From JAYSYM01 sp964543475 (GTDB lineage: Bacteria > Bdellovibrionota > Bdellovibrionia > Bdellovibrionales > JAMPXM01): a DNA stretch of 52,500 nucleotides. The first letter of the stretch is position 1. Each line of letters begins with the position of its first letter. Made by a program: the position numbers and the translations under genes. Below are positions 24,889 to 33,747 of this stretch, piece after piece. The stretch is from positions 1-52,500 of the forward strand of contig CAZIYJ010000016.1 of NCBI GenBank assembly GCA_964543475.1, given 5' to 3'. A model generated the notes under the pieces. It was not told where the DNA came from. It saw nothing but the letters and a program-made list of their open reading frames with translations, and made no database searches.

Positions 24889-25644
24889 ATGGCTTACAAC
24901 CTTCGCATGATTAAGGCGAAGCATTCTCCGTTGTTCGTTGCAAAAGAACTCTTCGAAACGCGCTTTAGCGGCGCTGATGTTGCGTTCATGGCGGGATCCG
25001 TAGTTCGAGGAGAAGCTTCGACATACTCTGATCTCGACTTAATCGTAATCTACCCTCAAATTGACTTCGCATCTCGCGAATCATTCACGCATCGTGATTG
25101 GCCTGTCGAAGTGTTCGTACATGATCCGCAGACGATAAAATATTTTCATAATCGAGTCGATGCACTCGAGGGCAAAGCCTCGTTATACGAGATGATTTAC
25201 GAGGGTCTTGAAGTTCCAGGTCCGTCTCCGATGTCAGATAATTTGAAGGAGCAGGCAGCTCGAGCGCTTGCTGAAGGGCCTCGTCCGCTGACTCCAGCAG
25301 AAATTGAAGATCGCCGTTACCTTATTAGTTTTTTGCTAGATGATATTCGCGAACCAAACTCTCGCGAGGAGATGTTTGCAACCAGCGCCACATTGTACAC
25401 CGAGGTCGCTGATTTCTATTTGCGAAGCCGTCGCCATTGGTCGGCTTCAGGTAAGAGCTTGATTCGTCGCTTAAAGAAAGCCGATGCAGGTTTTGCCCGT
25501 CGATTCTTCGATGCGTTTGATCAACTGCACTCACAGCAAAAGCCCGACAAGTTAATTGAAGTCGCTACCGAAGTTCTTAGTGAGCAGGGTGGGTTTTTGT
25601 TTGATGGCTATTCCCGCAAAGCTGATCCAACCTGGCGTATTTAG
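24889..25644 (+). CDS. Nucleotidyltransferase-fold protein (Pol beta superfamily)
   Basis: A 251-residue protein with the minimal nucleotidyltransferase signature GSVVRGEASTYSDLDLIVIY: Gly36-Ser37 and the metal-binding pair Asp48/Asp50. The third carboxylate is probably in the strand WPVEVFVHD. The C-terminal half is helical, with YLISFLLDDIRE, and may be a substrate or four-helix (KNTase-like) domain. Substrates in the family range from antibiotics to proteins and RNA; none can be named here. The start is uncertain (24889 or the ATG at 24907). The stop overlaps by 4 nt the next, convergent gene. Confidence 0.7.
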   Translation: MAYNLRMIKAKHSPLFVAKELFETRFSGADVAFMAGSVVRGEASTYSDLDLIVIYPQIDFASRESFTHRDWPVEVFVHDPQTIKYFHNRVDALEGKASLYEMIYEGLEVPGPSPMSDNLKEQAARALAEGPRPLTPAEIEDRRYLISFLLDDIREPNSREEMFATSATLYTEVADFYLRSRRHWSASGKSLIRRLKKADAGFARRFFDAFDQLHSQQKPDKLIEVATEVLSEQGGFLFDGYSRKADPTWRI

Positions 25645-26819
25645 TTGGAGCTTGGGTCGCGTTGTCGCGTGAGTGGATCGGCGTAAGTTTCAAAGCCAGT
25701 AAAGCCAATAGTCGCAAGTTTCACACCGTAAGTTCTTCGTGAAAACGGAAGATGTCCAAACGGAAATGGAACCGGCAAGCGATCGTAAGCCGTGTCGGCT
25801 TTCATCAAGCGAGTTACATATTTCAAGCGGCACTGAGATTTTGAAGTCTCAATTAAACTTTCGTGGCGGGCGTACTGGCTAGCAAAGCTTGGTTCAGGCC
25901 AAATGCGAGGCATAAGCATCGGCTTAATCAACCAATCGTGGGGAACAGTTGAGTTGAGTGCTGCACATAATCCAATCGGCTTAATTTCACCGAAGACTTT
26001 TTTGAAAGTTGAATCTTGAGTTAAAATTCGAGCGTATCCTGCAGTAGCAGGCCATGCGCGAGTTGCTTGTGAAAGAATTGTTGCTGAGAGCGGCGTCCAA
26101 TCAGTTTCTTTAATCAAGTTGTGCTTTAGGTAGTACGCAAAGGCGACGCGCTCGAAGTCCAATAAGCGTAAACCTGTCATTTCTAAATTTAAGTTTTCTG
26201 TTGAAAGGAAGAGAGTCGCAACGTGACGAACATCTTTTAGTGTCTGGACGACGTCTTTAGTGTCAATTGCCTTCATCAAATAGAGTTGCGAGAGCACGAC
26301 TAAGTTTGTGACGTCGGGGATTGGAATCTCGATTCCATTTAAGTATGGCTCGCTCGTGCCAACTCTTTCGATCGGAGAATTTGCCTCTAGATCCCAGTGA
26401 TCGAAATCACGAAGCTCAGCGAAAATACTGAAGTCAAATGTCTCGTGATTAAACCAACTGTTGTGGTTAACCCAGTCTTTTCCGTAGCGCATGAGAGCAT
26501 CTTTAAAACGCTCTTTTACTTGAACGGGCTCGCCTGTCACTGGAACTTCGTCGTCACCGCCAAAGCCTGGGTTCCAAGGAAATCTGACATTTAAGTAGGT
26601 GCCTGCATCTTTGAGTCGAGGAGATGTCTGTGTGAAAAGCGGAACTGTAGTTAAGTCGCTTTGGTCTTTTAGAAAGTCTTCAAGGAATTCACGTTGCATT
26701 TGCTGAAGCTTAGCGACTGATGGGGCAACGTCAGTACGATTGAGAATCTCAAATCCTGAAATCAAGATTGAGGTCAAAAAGATGAAGCAGCAAAATGTGA
26801 TGACAGCTATCCTTACCAT
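25641..26819 (-). CDS. Hypothetical membrane-anchored periplasmic protein
   Basis: A 392-residue protein with an N-terminal hydrophobic helix (about residues 3-24) that anchors it or is cleaved. The rest is soluble and probably helical, with many Trp and Phe residues and repeated LxxLxxLL patterns in the middle (for example VVLSQLYLMKAID and LLDFERVAFAYYL). The family is not recognised and no catalytic motif is visible. Only a weak aagag sequence precedes the ATG. It lies alone between the nucleotidyltransferase-fold gene (convergent) and the tricorn protease gene (divergent). Confidence 0.6.
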   Translation of the reverse strand: MVRIAVITFCCFIFLTSILISGFEILNRTDVAPSVAKLQQMQREFLEDFLKDQSDLTTVPLFTQTSPRLKDAGTYLNVRFPWNPGFGGDDEVPVTGEPVQVKERFKDALMRYGKDWVNHNSWFNHETFDFSIFAELRDFDHWDLEANSPIERVGTSEPYLNGIEIPIPDVTNLVVLSQLYLMKAIDTKDVVQTLKDVRHVATLFLSTENLNLEMTGLRLLDFERVAFAYYLKHNLIKETDWTPLSATILSQATRAWPATAGYARILTQDSTFKKVFGEIKPIGLCAALNSTVPHDWLIKPMLMPRIWPEPSFASQYARHESLIETSKSQCRLKYVTRLMKADTAYDRLPVPFPFGHLPFSRRTYGVKLATIGFTGFETYADPLTRQRDPSSN

Positions 26820-26963
26820 CTCTTAACTTTTCGGTCTCGTTTTCAATTTATAGAGGCCAAATGCGTAACTGATGCATATTGTCTCGTGACTCCTGGACTC
26901 AGGATAGAAGAGTTTTGTTAGTTTGTTGTTTAACGAACGAAAGACGAGAGATACGCTAGGCTT

Positions 26964-29900
26964 ATGTCTGGATACTTTCGCTTTCCCACTCTAGCCAACG
27001 ACCAGATAGTTTTTGTCTGCGAGGACGACCTTTGGACTGTCTCATCAACGGGCGGGCTTTCACAGCGATTGACCTCTGGTTTGGGTCGCGTCGATACACC
27101 TTCTCTTTCTCCTGACGGAAAATATTTAGCTTATGCGAGCACCGAAGAGGGTCAGTCCGAAATTTACTTTATGCCACCTTCTGGTGGTGAGCCGAAGCGC
27201 GCGACTTATCTTGGGGCGAATTCAATTTGTCTTGGCTGGTCTCCTCAAAACGAACTGATCATTGCGAGTGATTATGGGCAGCCGTTCTCTCGAATTTTTT
27301 GGCTCCATCAAATTTGTCCCGAAATGGGTGAGCTGCGAAAACTTTCGCTGGGACCGGCGCTGCATTTAAGTTACGGACCAAATGGTGAAAGAGTTCTTGC
27401 GCGAAACTCGAGTATTCGGGCCGGGGCTGAACTTGCGTATTGGAAACGATATCGCGGCGGAACGGCCGGAGAGATTTGGATCGATTCAGGAGAAGGGCAC
27501 TTTGAAAAAGTCATGAGTGTTAACGGAAACTCAGCCCGACCTTTTTGGATTAATAACCGAATTTATTTTATATCTGACCACGAGAACTTCGGAAATATTT
27601 ATTCGATTAACTCGAGAGGCGGCGATATCAAGCGCCATACAAAGCATAAAGATTTCTATGTGCGCGGCTTAAATTCAGATGGCAAGCGCTTAGTGTATCA
27701 ATCCGGTGGTGATCTTTATTTGTTAGATCCGAAGGATGATGAGTCAGTAAAAATTGAAATTGATCACCGCTCACCGCAAACTCAAGTAAATCGTAAATTC
27801 GTTTCGGCCTATCATCATCTCGAAGATTACGAGCTTCATCCTAAAACTGAGCAACTTGTTATCTCTGCTCGAGGGAAAGTTTTTAGTTTCGATGCGTGGA
27901 AGGGTGCCGTCCATCAACACGGTGAAACTGGTGCCATGAGATATCGGCTGGGCCGTTTCATGCCTGACGGAAACCGAGTGGTAGTTGTAAGTGATGCGGG
28001 TGGTGAAGAAGCGTTTGAGATTCATCATTTAGAAAATCGTCAAAAGTTCATTCGACTTTCAACTGAGGGAGTTGGAAGAGCCATAGAGTTAAAAGTTTCG
28101 CCTGTGGGCGACGAGGCTTTAGTCACTAATCATCGGAACGAATTGATTTGGGTCAATTTAGAAACTGGAGAATCGAAAACTCTTGATCGGAGTTATTATA
28201 CTCGCATCTATGGTTTCAATTGGTCGCCAGATGGCAAGTATGTTGCCTACAGTTGCTCAGAGAACCAAAGACTGTGCGCGATTCGAATTTGCGAGATAGC
28301 CACCGGACGAATCGAGAGAGTCACTCGGCCAGTACTTCAAGATGTCTCACCATTTTTTGATCCTCTCGGAGACTTTCTTTATTTTATTTCTTACCGAGAG
28401 TTTGACCCGGTCTATGACAATTTACATTTTGATTTAAGCTTTCCTCGTGGATCGCGTCCTTATGTACTTAATCTTCGCAAGAATACAATTCTTCCGTTTT
28501 CTCCTGACTATACAAAAAAACGAAAGCCGTTAAAAGATGGAGAAATTGTTGATTTGAAAATTGACTTCGACGGTATCGAAGATCGCATTGCGCCGTTGCC
28601 TGTCCCAGATGGGCGATATGGTCAAATTGCTGCGACTAGTGAGAAAATTTTCTTCACAAAATTTGCAATCGAGGGAAGTCTTCGTAGCACGGGTTCATCG
28701 AAGCCCGCTGCTCGCGCATTTTTAGAGTGTTACGATATTGCCGAGGAGAAAGTAGAGTCGATTGTTGGCGAAGTTTCGAACTTTAGGCTTTCTCAAGACG
28801 GAAAGACCCTCATTTACCGAGCGGGAAATGATTTGCGAGTGTTGAAGGCTGGCGAAAAGCCAGTTGAGAAGTTTGGTTCGGATTACGGCAAAAAAACTGG
28901 ATGGGTCGATATTAGTCGCGCGCAAATCCCGATTCGTCCTCGCGAAGAGTGGCGACAGATGTACCGAGAGGCCTGGAGACTACAGCGCGATCAGTTCTGG
29001 AACGAAGACATGTCGAAGGTAGATTGGCAGCAAGTTTACGATCGCTATCTTCCTCTTCTTGATCGGGTCGCCAGTCGAAGCGAACTTTCAGATTTGCTTT
29101 GGGAAGTTCAGGGAGAACTCGGCACGTCACACGCTTACGAGTTTGGTGGCGATTATCGAAGTCGTCCCTCATACAACCTGGGCTTTTTGGGAGCCGACTG
29201 GAAATGGGATGATAAAACGCATTCGTACAGTCTCACTGATGTGATTCGAGGTGATCTTTGGGATCCTCAATGCTCATCGCCATTAGCAAGAGCAGGAGTC
29301 GAGTTAAAAATAGGTGACCGTTTGATTTCAATTGATGGCCAGACACTCACGCGAAATTGTCGACCTGAGTTTGCGCTCGTTCACAAGTCCGGCACTTACG
29401 TTTCAATTTCATTTGTTCGCAAAGGCTCACGTAAAGTTGAAACGAGGTCAGTTCGAACTCTTCGCTCAGAAATAGATGCGCGTTATCGTGAATGGGTCGA
29501 GCGAAATCGAAAAATAGTTCACGAAAAATCTCGCGGTCGAGTTGGCTATGTTCATATTCCTGATATGAGTGCTTACGGCTACGCAGAATTTCATCGAAGC
29601 TATCTGCAAGAATTAGATCGCGAAGGTTTGATCATTGATGTTCGTTATAATGGAGGTGGCCATGTCTCCCAGCTCATTCTCGAAAAATTAGCGCGAAGAA
29701 GAATTGGTTTTGTAAAAACGCGCTGGTTCGGCGTTCAGCCTTATCCGACCGAATCACCTGCAGGGCCAATGGTTGCAATCACTAACGAATTTGCCGGTAG
29801 TGATGGCGATATTTTTTCACACTCCTTTAAACTTTTAAAACTCGGCCCACTTCTTGGTAAACGGACATGGGGTGGTGTGATTGGAGTGAATCCGTCGCAC

Positions 29901-30152
29901 GCTCTTTCTGATGGAAGTGTTACGACCCAACCAGAGTATTCATTCTGGTTCGAAGACGTCGGTGGAGCCGTCGAAAACTATGGGGCCGAGCCCGATATCG
30001 TGGTGGAGTACCCGCCAGATGCCTACTTAAACGGACGCGATCCGCAGCTATTACGAGGCATTGAGTTGGTCCAGAGCCTAATTCATAGGGCTGCGCCAGC
30101 CAATAGCCGTCCAGGGCCCGATCTTTCGTTGCCTGATTTAACGATAGAATGA
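26964..30152 (+). CDS. Tricorn protease homologue (S41-type serine peptidase)
   Basis: A 1062-residue protein with no signal peptide. The N-terminal beta-propellers (about 1-330 and 330-640) begin GYFRFPTLANDQIVFVCEDD, as tricorn proteins do, with WD40-like repeats such as LSPDGKYLAYAS and WSPDGKYVAYS. A C1 helical region, a PDZ-like domain (about 740-830) and the S41 core follow. Catalytic residues by analogy are Ser722-His723 in GTSHAYEFGGDY, nucleophile Ser946 in EFAGSDGDIFSHS and Glu1004 in VENYG. Tricorn degrades oligopeptides released by the proteasome or other proteases. The stop overlaps the next frame (ATGA). Confidence 0.92.
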   Translation: MSGYFRFPTLANDQIVFVCEDDLWTVSSTGGLSQRLTSGLGRVDTPSLSPDGKYLAYASTEEGQSEIYFMPPSGGEPKRATYLGANSICLGWSPQNELIIASDYGQPFSRIFWLHQICPEMGELRKLSLGPALHLSYGPNGERVLARNSSIRAGAELAYWKRYRGGTAGEIWIDSGEGHFEKVMSVNGNSARPFWINNRIYFISDHENFGNIYSINSRGGDIKRHTKHKDFYVRGLNSDGKRLVYQSGGDLYLLDPKDDESVKIEIDHRSPQTQVNRKFVSAYHHLEDYELHPKTEQLVISARGKVFSFDAWKGAVHQHGETGAMRYRLGRFMPDGNRVVVVSDAGGEEAFEIHHLENRQKFIRLSTEGVGRAIELKVSPVGDEALVTNHRNELIWVNLETGESKTLDRSYYTRIYGFNWSPDGKYVAYSCSENQRLCAIRICEIATGRIERVTRPVLQDVSPFFDPLGDFLYFISYREFDPVYDNLHFDLSFPRGSRPYVLNLRKNTILPFSPDYTKKRKPLKDGEIVDLKIDFDGIEDRIAPLPVPDGRYGQIAATSEKIFFTKFAIEGSLRSTGSSKPAARAFLECYDIAEEKVESIVGEVSNFRLSQDGKTLIYRAGNDLRVLKAGEKPVEKFGSDYGKKTGWVDISRAQIPIRPREEWRQMYREAWRLQRDQFWNEDMSKVDWQQVYDRYLPLLDRVASRSELSDLLWEVQGELGTSHAYEFGGDYRSRPSYNLGFLGADWKWDDKTHSYSLTDVIRGDLWDPQCSSPLARAGVELKIGDRLISIDGQTLTRNCRPEFALVHKSGTYVSISFVRKGSRKVETRSVRTLRSEIDARYREWVERNRKIVHEKSRGRVGYVHIPDMSAYGYAEFHRSYLQELDREGLIIDVRYNGGGHVSQLILEKLARRRIGFVKTRWFGVQPYPTESPAGPMVAITNEFAGSDGDIFSHSFKLLKLGPLLGKRTWGGVIGVNPSHALSDGSVTTQPEYSFWFEDVGGAVENYGAEPDIVVEYPPDAYLNGRDPQLLRGIELVQSLIHRAAPANSRPGPDLSLPDLTIE

Positions 30153-30166
30153 TAGGGTCGGCTCAT

Positions 30167-30706
30167 ATGAAATCTACACGTTACTTCGTTTTGGCAGCAC
30201 TGATTTTGGGAGCAGTTTTATTGCGACTCGCACCATTGCCGCCAAACTTTTCACCTATCACTGCTGTTGCTTTGTTTGCCGGAGCGATGTTTCTACAAAA
30301 TCGCTGGGTCGGTATTATCGTCGCCCTTGTTAGTTTAGTACTGAGTGATCTCGTGATTGGCTTTCATGCCACTCAGCCGTTTGTTTACGCTTCGTACGCA
30401 TTGATTGTGCTTCTTGGCAGAGCTTTGATGAATAACGAACAAGGTGATCGGCCCATGTGGTCGGCGGTTGGTTTGTCATCATTAGCAGCTTCTGCAGTTT
30501 TCTTTTTAGTTTCTAATTTTGGAGTTTGGGTTGAAGGATTTCTTTACCCACGCACTGGCAGTGGCTTAGTTGCTTGTTATATCTCTGCGGTCCCTTTTTT
30601 CTGGAACACTTTAGTTAGTGATCTAGTCTTTACGTTTGGTTTATTCGGAGCTTGGGCTCTCGCAGTTAAGGCACTTCCACAGTTAAGAGTAGTCAGTGGC
30701 AGATAA
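30167..30706 (+). CDS. DUF6580-type membrane protein
   Basis: A 179-residue polytopic membrane protein with about five helices. The N-terminal block LRLAPLPPNFSPITAVALFA matches the pattern of the DUF6580 putative transport proteins, and the C-terminal FFWNTLVSDLVFTFGLFGAW is typical of that family. It resembles small S-component-like membrane proteins, but no substrate is known. The ATG at 30167 follows agggt; an ATG at 30149 overlapping the tricorn stop is an alternative. It overlaps the start of the ferredoxin gene by 11 nt, so tricorn, this gene and ferredoxin form one transcription unit. Confidence 0.7.
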   Translation: MKSTRYFVLAALILGAVLLRLAPLPPNFSPITAVALFAGAMFLQNRWVGIIVALVSLVLSDLVIGFHATQPFVYASYALIVLLGRALMNNEQGDRPMWSAVGLSSLAASAVFFLVSNFGVWVEGFLYPRTGSGLVACYISAVPFFWNTLVSDLVFTFGLFGAWALAVKALPQLRVVSGR

Positions 30707-30929
30707 AAGCGATCAGTGGCCAGATAACGTTCCGGGTAAATTCTTTGTCGATAAGACATGTATCGCATGCGATGCTTGTTGCATTGCTGCTCCCGATAAT
30801 TTCAAAATGCACGAAGAAGACGGTCACGCCTTCTTATCTAAACAACCTTCATCTCCTCAAGAAGAAGACGCTTGCAAAGAAGCGATGGAAGGTTGCCCTG
30901 TCGAGGCTATTGGCGCCGACGGCGACTAA
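30696..30929 (+). CDS. Small ferredoxin, single iron-sulfur cluster
   Basis: A 77-residue protein starting at GTG inside the end of the upstream gene. The motif CIACDACCIAAP (Cys22, Cys25, Cys28) plus the distant Cys67 in EGCPVEAIG forms one 4Fe-4S (or 3Fe-4S) site as in monocluster bacterial ferredoxins. An extra Cys29 lies next to the cluster. It is an electron carrier in the cytoplasm; its partner is unknown. The acidic composition (many Asp and Glu) is usual. The gene ends 2 nt before the stop of the convergent M23 gene. Confidence 0.88.
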   Translation: MADKSDQWPDNVPGKFFVDKTCIACDACCIAAPDNFKMHEEDGHAFLSKQPSSPQEEDACKEAMEGCPVEAIGADGD

Positions 30930-30930
30930 A

Positions 30931-31842
30931 TCAGAAAGTCAGACTTTCCCAACGTTGAACATATTTTGTTGGGTTTATTAAATCTGATCGACGATAAAAA
31001 TATCCGTTACCGGGCAATCGAGTGCTAAGTGATCCTTGGCGGGTACCTTTGTAAATTTCTAAATGCAGCATCGGTGGAGCTACTTTGCGTCGACCCTCTA
31101 AAGTTTGTCCAACTTTTGCTATGACTTGACCAGTTCGAACTCTCGCGTTCTTTTCTATTCCCCGAACAAGGCGCCCCGGAGCAATTTCTCCATACCGAAC
31201 GACAAAGCCGCCGGGGTGGATGATCGCAAACTCCTTTGTGTTCATGTAAAAATCTATCGGCGAGTACGCGACTTTTCCCGGAGCTACTGCGAGAATATTA
31301 CTATGAACTGAAGTGTAGAGATCTGTGGCGGCATGTTTTCGGTGACCACCACTGCGGCGAGCTCCGAAATTGGCCGGATTCGAGAGGTAAGAATATCGAG
31401 GCCGGTTTTCTAGAGGGAAGTGGCAGCATCGAGGATCATCAATCCCTGAAATATTACTCAACGAATCGTTGGTAGTGGAAGTTTGCGGCAATTCTGAACC
31501 GGGACAGTCAGACTTTAGTTTAAGATATTTTTGAGCGACCCAACCAATTTTCATGCTGTCCGATGAGAATCTGACTTTAACGAAATCTATTTCTTCACCA
31601 TTGATCCGCACAGTCTTTTTGTTTTCACCCCAACCTTGGAATGGGGCGACTCGTTCGAACGAATCTGAAGTGAATTGAACTTCAGCTAAACTATCGCTAC
31701 GCACATTTACTCCGTGTGCACAGAGAACGTAGATCAGTTCGCCACGGACGACGCGAGACTGATTTTCGGTCTGTGCGATAACTCTTTCACTGAGTAAAAA
31801 AACTAATAATGCCGATAATCCTAAAACCTTGATTGCTTTCAT
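30931..31842 (-). CDS. M23 (LytM-type) protein with altered catalytic histidines
   Basis: A 303-residue secreted protein with a signal peptide (cleavage near residue 23, VIAQ). Residues 32-112 look like an SH3-type domain (LIYVLCAHGVNVRSDSLAEV); residues 158-275 are the M23 domain. The zinc ligands are in place: His170 and Asp174 in HAATDLY and His260 in MLHLE. The two catalytic His of LytM-type enzymes are not: HxH reads M258-L-H260, and YxHL reads YGEI (Glu219). It may be a murein-binding regulator of another hydrolase or a subfamily with a different active site. aggggt precedes the ATG. Confidence 0.8.
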   Translation of the reverse strand: MKAIKVLGLSALLVFLLSERVIAQTENQSRVVRGELIYVLCAHGVNVRSDSLAEVQFTSDSFERVAPFQGWGENKKTVRINGEEIDFVKVRFSSDSMKIGWVAQKYLKLKSDCPGSELPQTSTTNDSLSNISGIDDPRCCHFPLENRPRYSYLSNPANFGARRSGGHRKHAATDLYTSVHSNILAVAPGKVAYSPIDFYMNTKEFAIIHPGGFVVRYGEIAPGRLVRGIEKNARVRTGQVIAKVGQTLEGRRKVAPPMLHLEIYKGTRQGSLSTRLPGNGYFYRRSDLINPTKYVQRWESLTF

Positions 31843-32004
31843 CTAGCAAACCCCTTTTGCTGACTGAATGCATACTCCGTTTCGCGATCGCTTTGAAAGT
31901 GGTGCGCTTTAGATTTGAAATCGTTTCGCCTGCGCTGACAATTTTCAGCGCAATCGCGAGGCTAACAATGATTTCAATTTATGGGCGGAATAAGGGGCGA
32001 CCGC

Positions 32005-32853
32005 TCAACTAGGGGTTTTGTCGGTAACCGGTGACAGATTTGAGCTTTGCGGAGGATAGATCACCGTTCGAGTTGGGAATGGGATTTCAATGCCTTCGCG
32101 GTCAAAGCGCGCTTTGATTTCGATCAGCAATGAGTTTTGCACGTCGCTGTAGTTGTCGCGAAGAGTCCAAGCCGCAATGAAAATGTTTTGCGAAGAATCA
32201 CCAAAACCTTCAAAAATAAAGAGAGGTTCTGGCTCGTCAAGTACGAGTGGGTTTCGTGTTGCGATATCAAGCAAGATGTCTCGGACTTTCATTATCGAAG
32301 CGCTATACCCAACACCAAACTTAAGATCGACTCTTCGGATAGGGAAGTAAGTGAGATTCACGATATTACTTTTCACCATCGTCTCGTTTGGTATGCGAAC
32401 GAGGCGATTGTCAAACGTTCGAATTTTCGTTGAGAGCAAATCGATCGACAGGACTTCACCTTTGATCGAATCAACTTCAACTGCGTCGCCAATACTGAAC
32501 GGACGATCGATCATGAGAAACAAGCCGCTTATTAAATTTGATGCTGAAGTCTGTGCAGCAAAACCAATGGCGACAGTTAAAATACCGGCTGCACCAAGAA
32601 TTACTTTTAAATCAAAGCCGATCTGGTTCAGTGCTGCTGCAATTACAAGAGTTGCCAATAGGTAGTAGCTGAATTTTTTAATGATTAATTTTTGCTGAAT
32701 ATCAAGGTTCGGAAATCGAGTGAGAGCAGCACTAGCTCTGCGGGCCAAAAAGAGTCCTACGAAAATTATTAGGATTGCGGCCAATGCATTTGTTAAATGC
32801 TCCACCCGAACTTTTCCTAAAGTTGAATTTAAAAGTTCTTTAAATGAATCCAT
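32005..32853 (-). CDS. mscS: Small-conductance mechanosensitive channel (MscS type)
   Basis: A 282-residue channel that opens under membrane tension to release solutes on hypo-osmotic shock. It has three N-terminal membrane helices, and the pore helix with GILTVAIGFAAQTSASNLIS and FLMIDRPFSIGDAVEV is the hallmark of the family. The cytoplasmic beta and alpha/beta domains follow (VDLKFGVGYSASIMKVRDIL). The length matches E. coli MscS (286). The ATG shares a base with the stop of the upstream DUF432 gene (TAATG), so they are coupled. The position beside trehalose and Hsp20 genes fits an osmotic or desiccation stress role. Confidence 0.94.
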   Translation of the reverse strand: MDSFKELLNSTLGKVRVEHLTNALAAILIIFVGLFLARRASAALTRFPNLDIQQKLIIKKFSYYLLATLVIAAALNQIGFDLKVILGAAGILTVAIGFAAQTSASNLISGLFLMIDRPFSIGDAVEVDSIKGEVLSIDLLSTKIRTFDNRLVRIPNETMVKSNIVNLTYFPIRRVDLKFGVGYSASIMKVRDILLDIATRNPLVLDEPEPLFIFEGFGDSSQNIFIAAWTLRDNYSDVQNSLLIEIKARFDREGIEIPFPTRTVIYPPQSSNLSPVTDKTPS

Positions 32854-33698
32854 TAAAAGCTTAATCCTTTATTTTTCAATGCGTTGAAAACTCGGCTCAC
32901 TGACATCGACTCATGCTGACCAATTCGCGGATCAGCTACTTGCCGTGCTCGATCTGCTTCCTGAGGGGCGCGACGATGATAAGTTACATTCGACAATTCA
33001 AGCGCGGAATTATGCTCAACCGAAATGGCATCTGTCCAAAACCCTTGGTCGGGCGAGTGGTAAAGTGCCAGGCGATCACTTGGAATCGAGAGGCGCTCAA
33101 TCACAAGTGTTTGTTCTCCGTCATTTTTAATATTGACGGGAGTAATCGCTAAATCAGATCGATGCGGAAGTTGACTGCGATTGAAGTAAGCAGGCAAAAG
33201 CCCCGAATAGCCAAGTTCGCCTGAAGTGGGTGGTCCAAACCAAGTGTCGGACAAACGCCAAGTTGGAATATCTAATGGCGGCGCTGTAGATGTAGGCTTG
33301 AGCTGAACCCATAACGGCGATGCGACATAAAATCGAATATCGTCGTGTGGAAGTACTCGAAGGGGTGTCGTAAATCGAGTGCTTACCGATCGATCGGGCA
33401 AAGATGGCAGTAAAGAAATCTCAGTTCGGCTACTTGGAAAAATATAACGATATGATTTCTCGTCTGGTCGGAAGGCTTCTTCTTGAGTGCCGAGCCAACT
33501 TTGATTTCTCGCCCAAGAGACAGATAATTCATTGCCCGCGCTTTGAAATCTCAAGTGTAGCGGGCCAATTTTGAAAGCAGTTTCTTTTTGAGTTAACTGG
33601 TGAGTCCCCCACCAATTTTTGCCAGTCGATTGTGTCATTGAAGCACCGTAGCGTGAGCAGAGTTTGAAGTCCAGATTCAACGCTCCTTCCAACCTCAC
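32853..33698 (-). CDS. DUF432-like protein coupled to mscS
   Basis: Up to 281 residues. The start is uncertain: GTG at 33698 or ATG at 33638 (the latter gives MTQSTGKNWWG), with a strong ggaaggag between them. It is a soluble, beta-rich protein without signal peptide or membrane helix, including LHLRFQSAGNELSVSWARN and RFYVASPLWVQL. I assign it to DUF432 on overall feel and on the known habit of that family to lie beside MscS genes; the match is not certain. The stop overlaps the mscS start by one base, implying that it helps or is dosed with the channel. It is divergent from hsp20. Confidence 0.6.
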   Translation of the reverse strand: MRLEGALNLDFKLCSRYGASMTQSTGKNWWGTHQLTQKETAFKIGPLHLRFQSAGNELSVSWARNQSWLGTQEEAFRPDEKSYRYIFPSSRTEISLLPSLPDRSVSTRFTTPLRVLPHDDIRFYVASPLWVQLKPTSTAPPLDIPTWRLSDTWFGPPTSGELGYSGLLPAYFNRSQLPHRSDLAITPVNIKNDGEQTLVIERLSIPSDRLALYHSPDQGFWTDAISVEHNSALELSNVTYHRRAPQEADRARQVADPRIGQHESMSVSRVFNALKNKGLSF

Positions 33699-33727
33699 TT
33701 GACAGATTTTTAAGTGGACACATTTTT
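33699..33727 (+). promoter_or_regulatory. Candidate promoter for hsp20
   Basis: Consensus -35 TTGACA (33699-33704), 17-nt spacer, AT-rich -10 ATTTTT (33722-33727), ending 20 nt before the ATG. The -10 is poor. No CIRCE repeat was seen. Confidence 0.4.
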
Positions 33728-33747
33728 AAGGCAGAGGAGGATATCTT

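Noticed and set aside
26891..26904. Small perfect hairpin tcctg-gact-cagga before the tricorn gene
   Set aside because: Only 5 bp, no T-run and no relation to a start or stop codon; expected by chance in a window this long.
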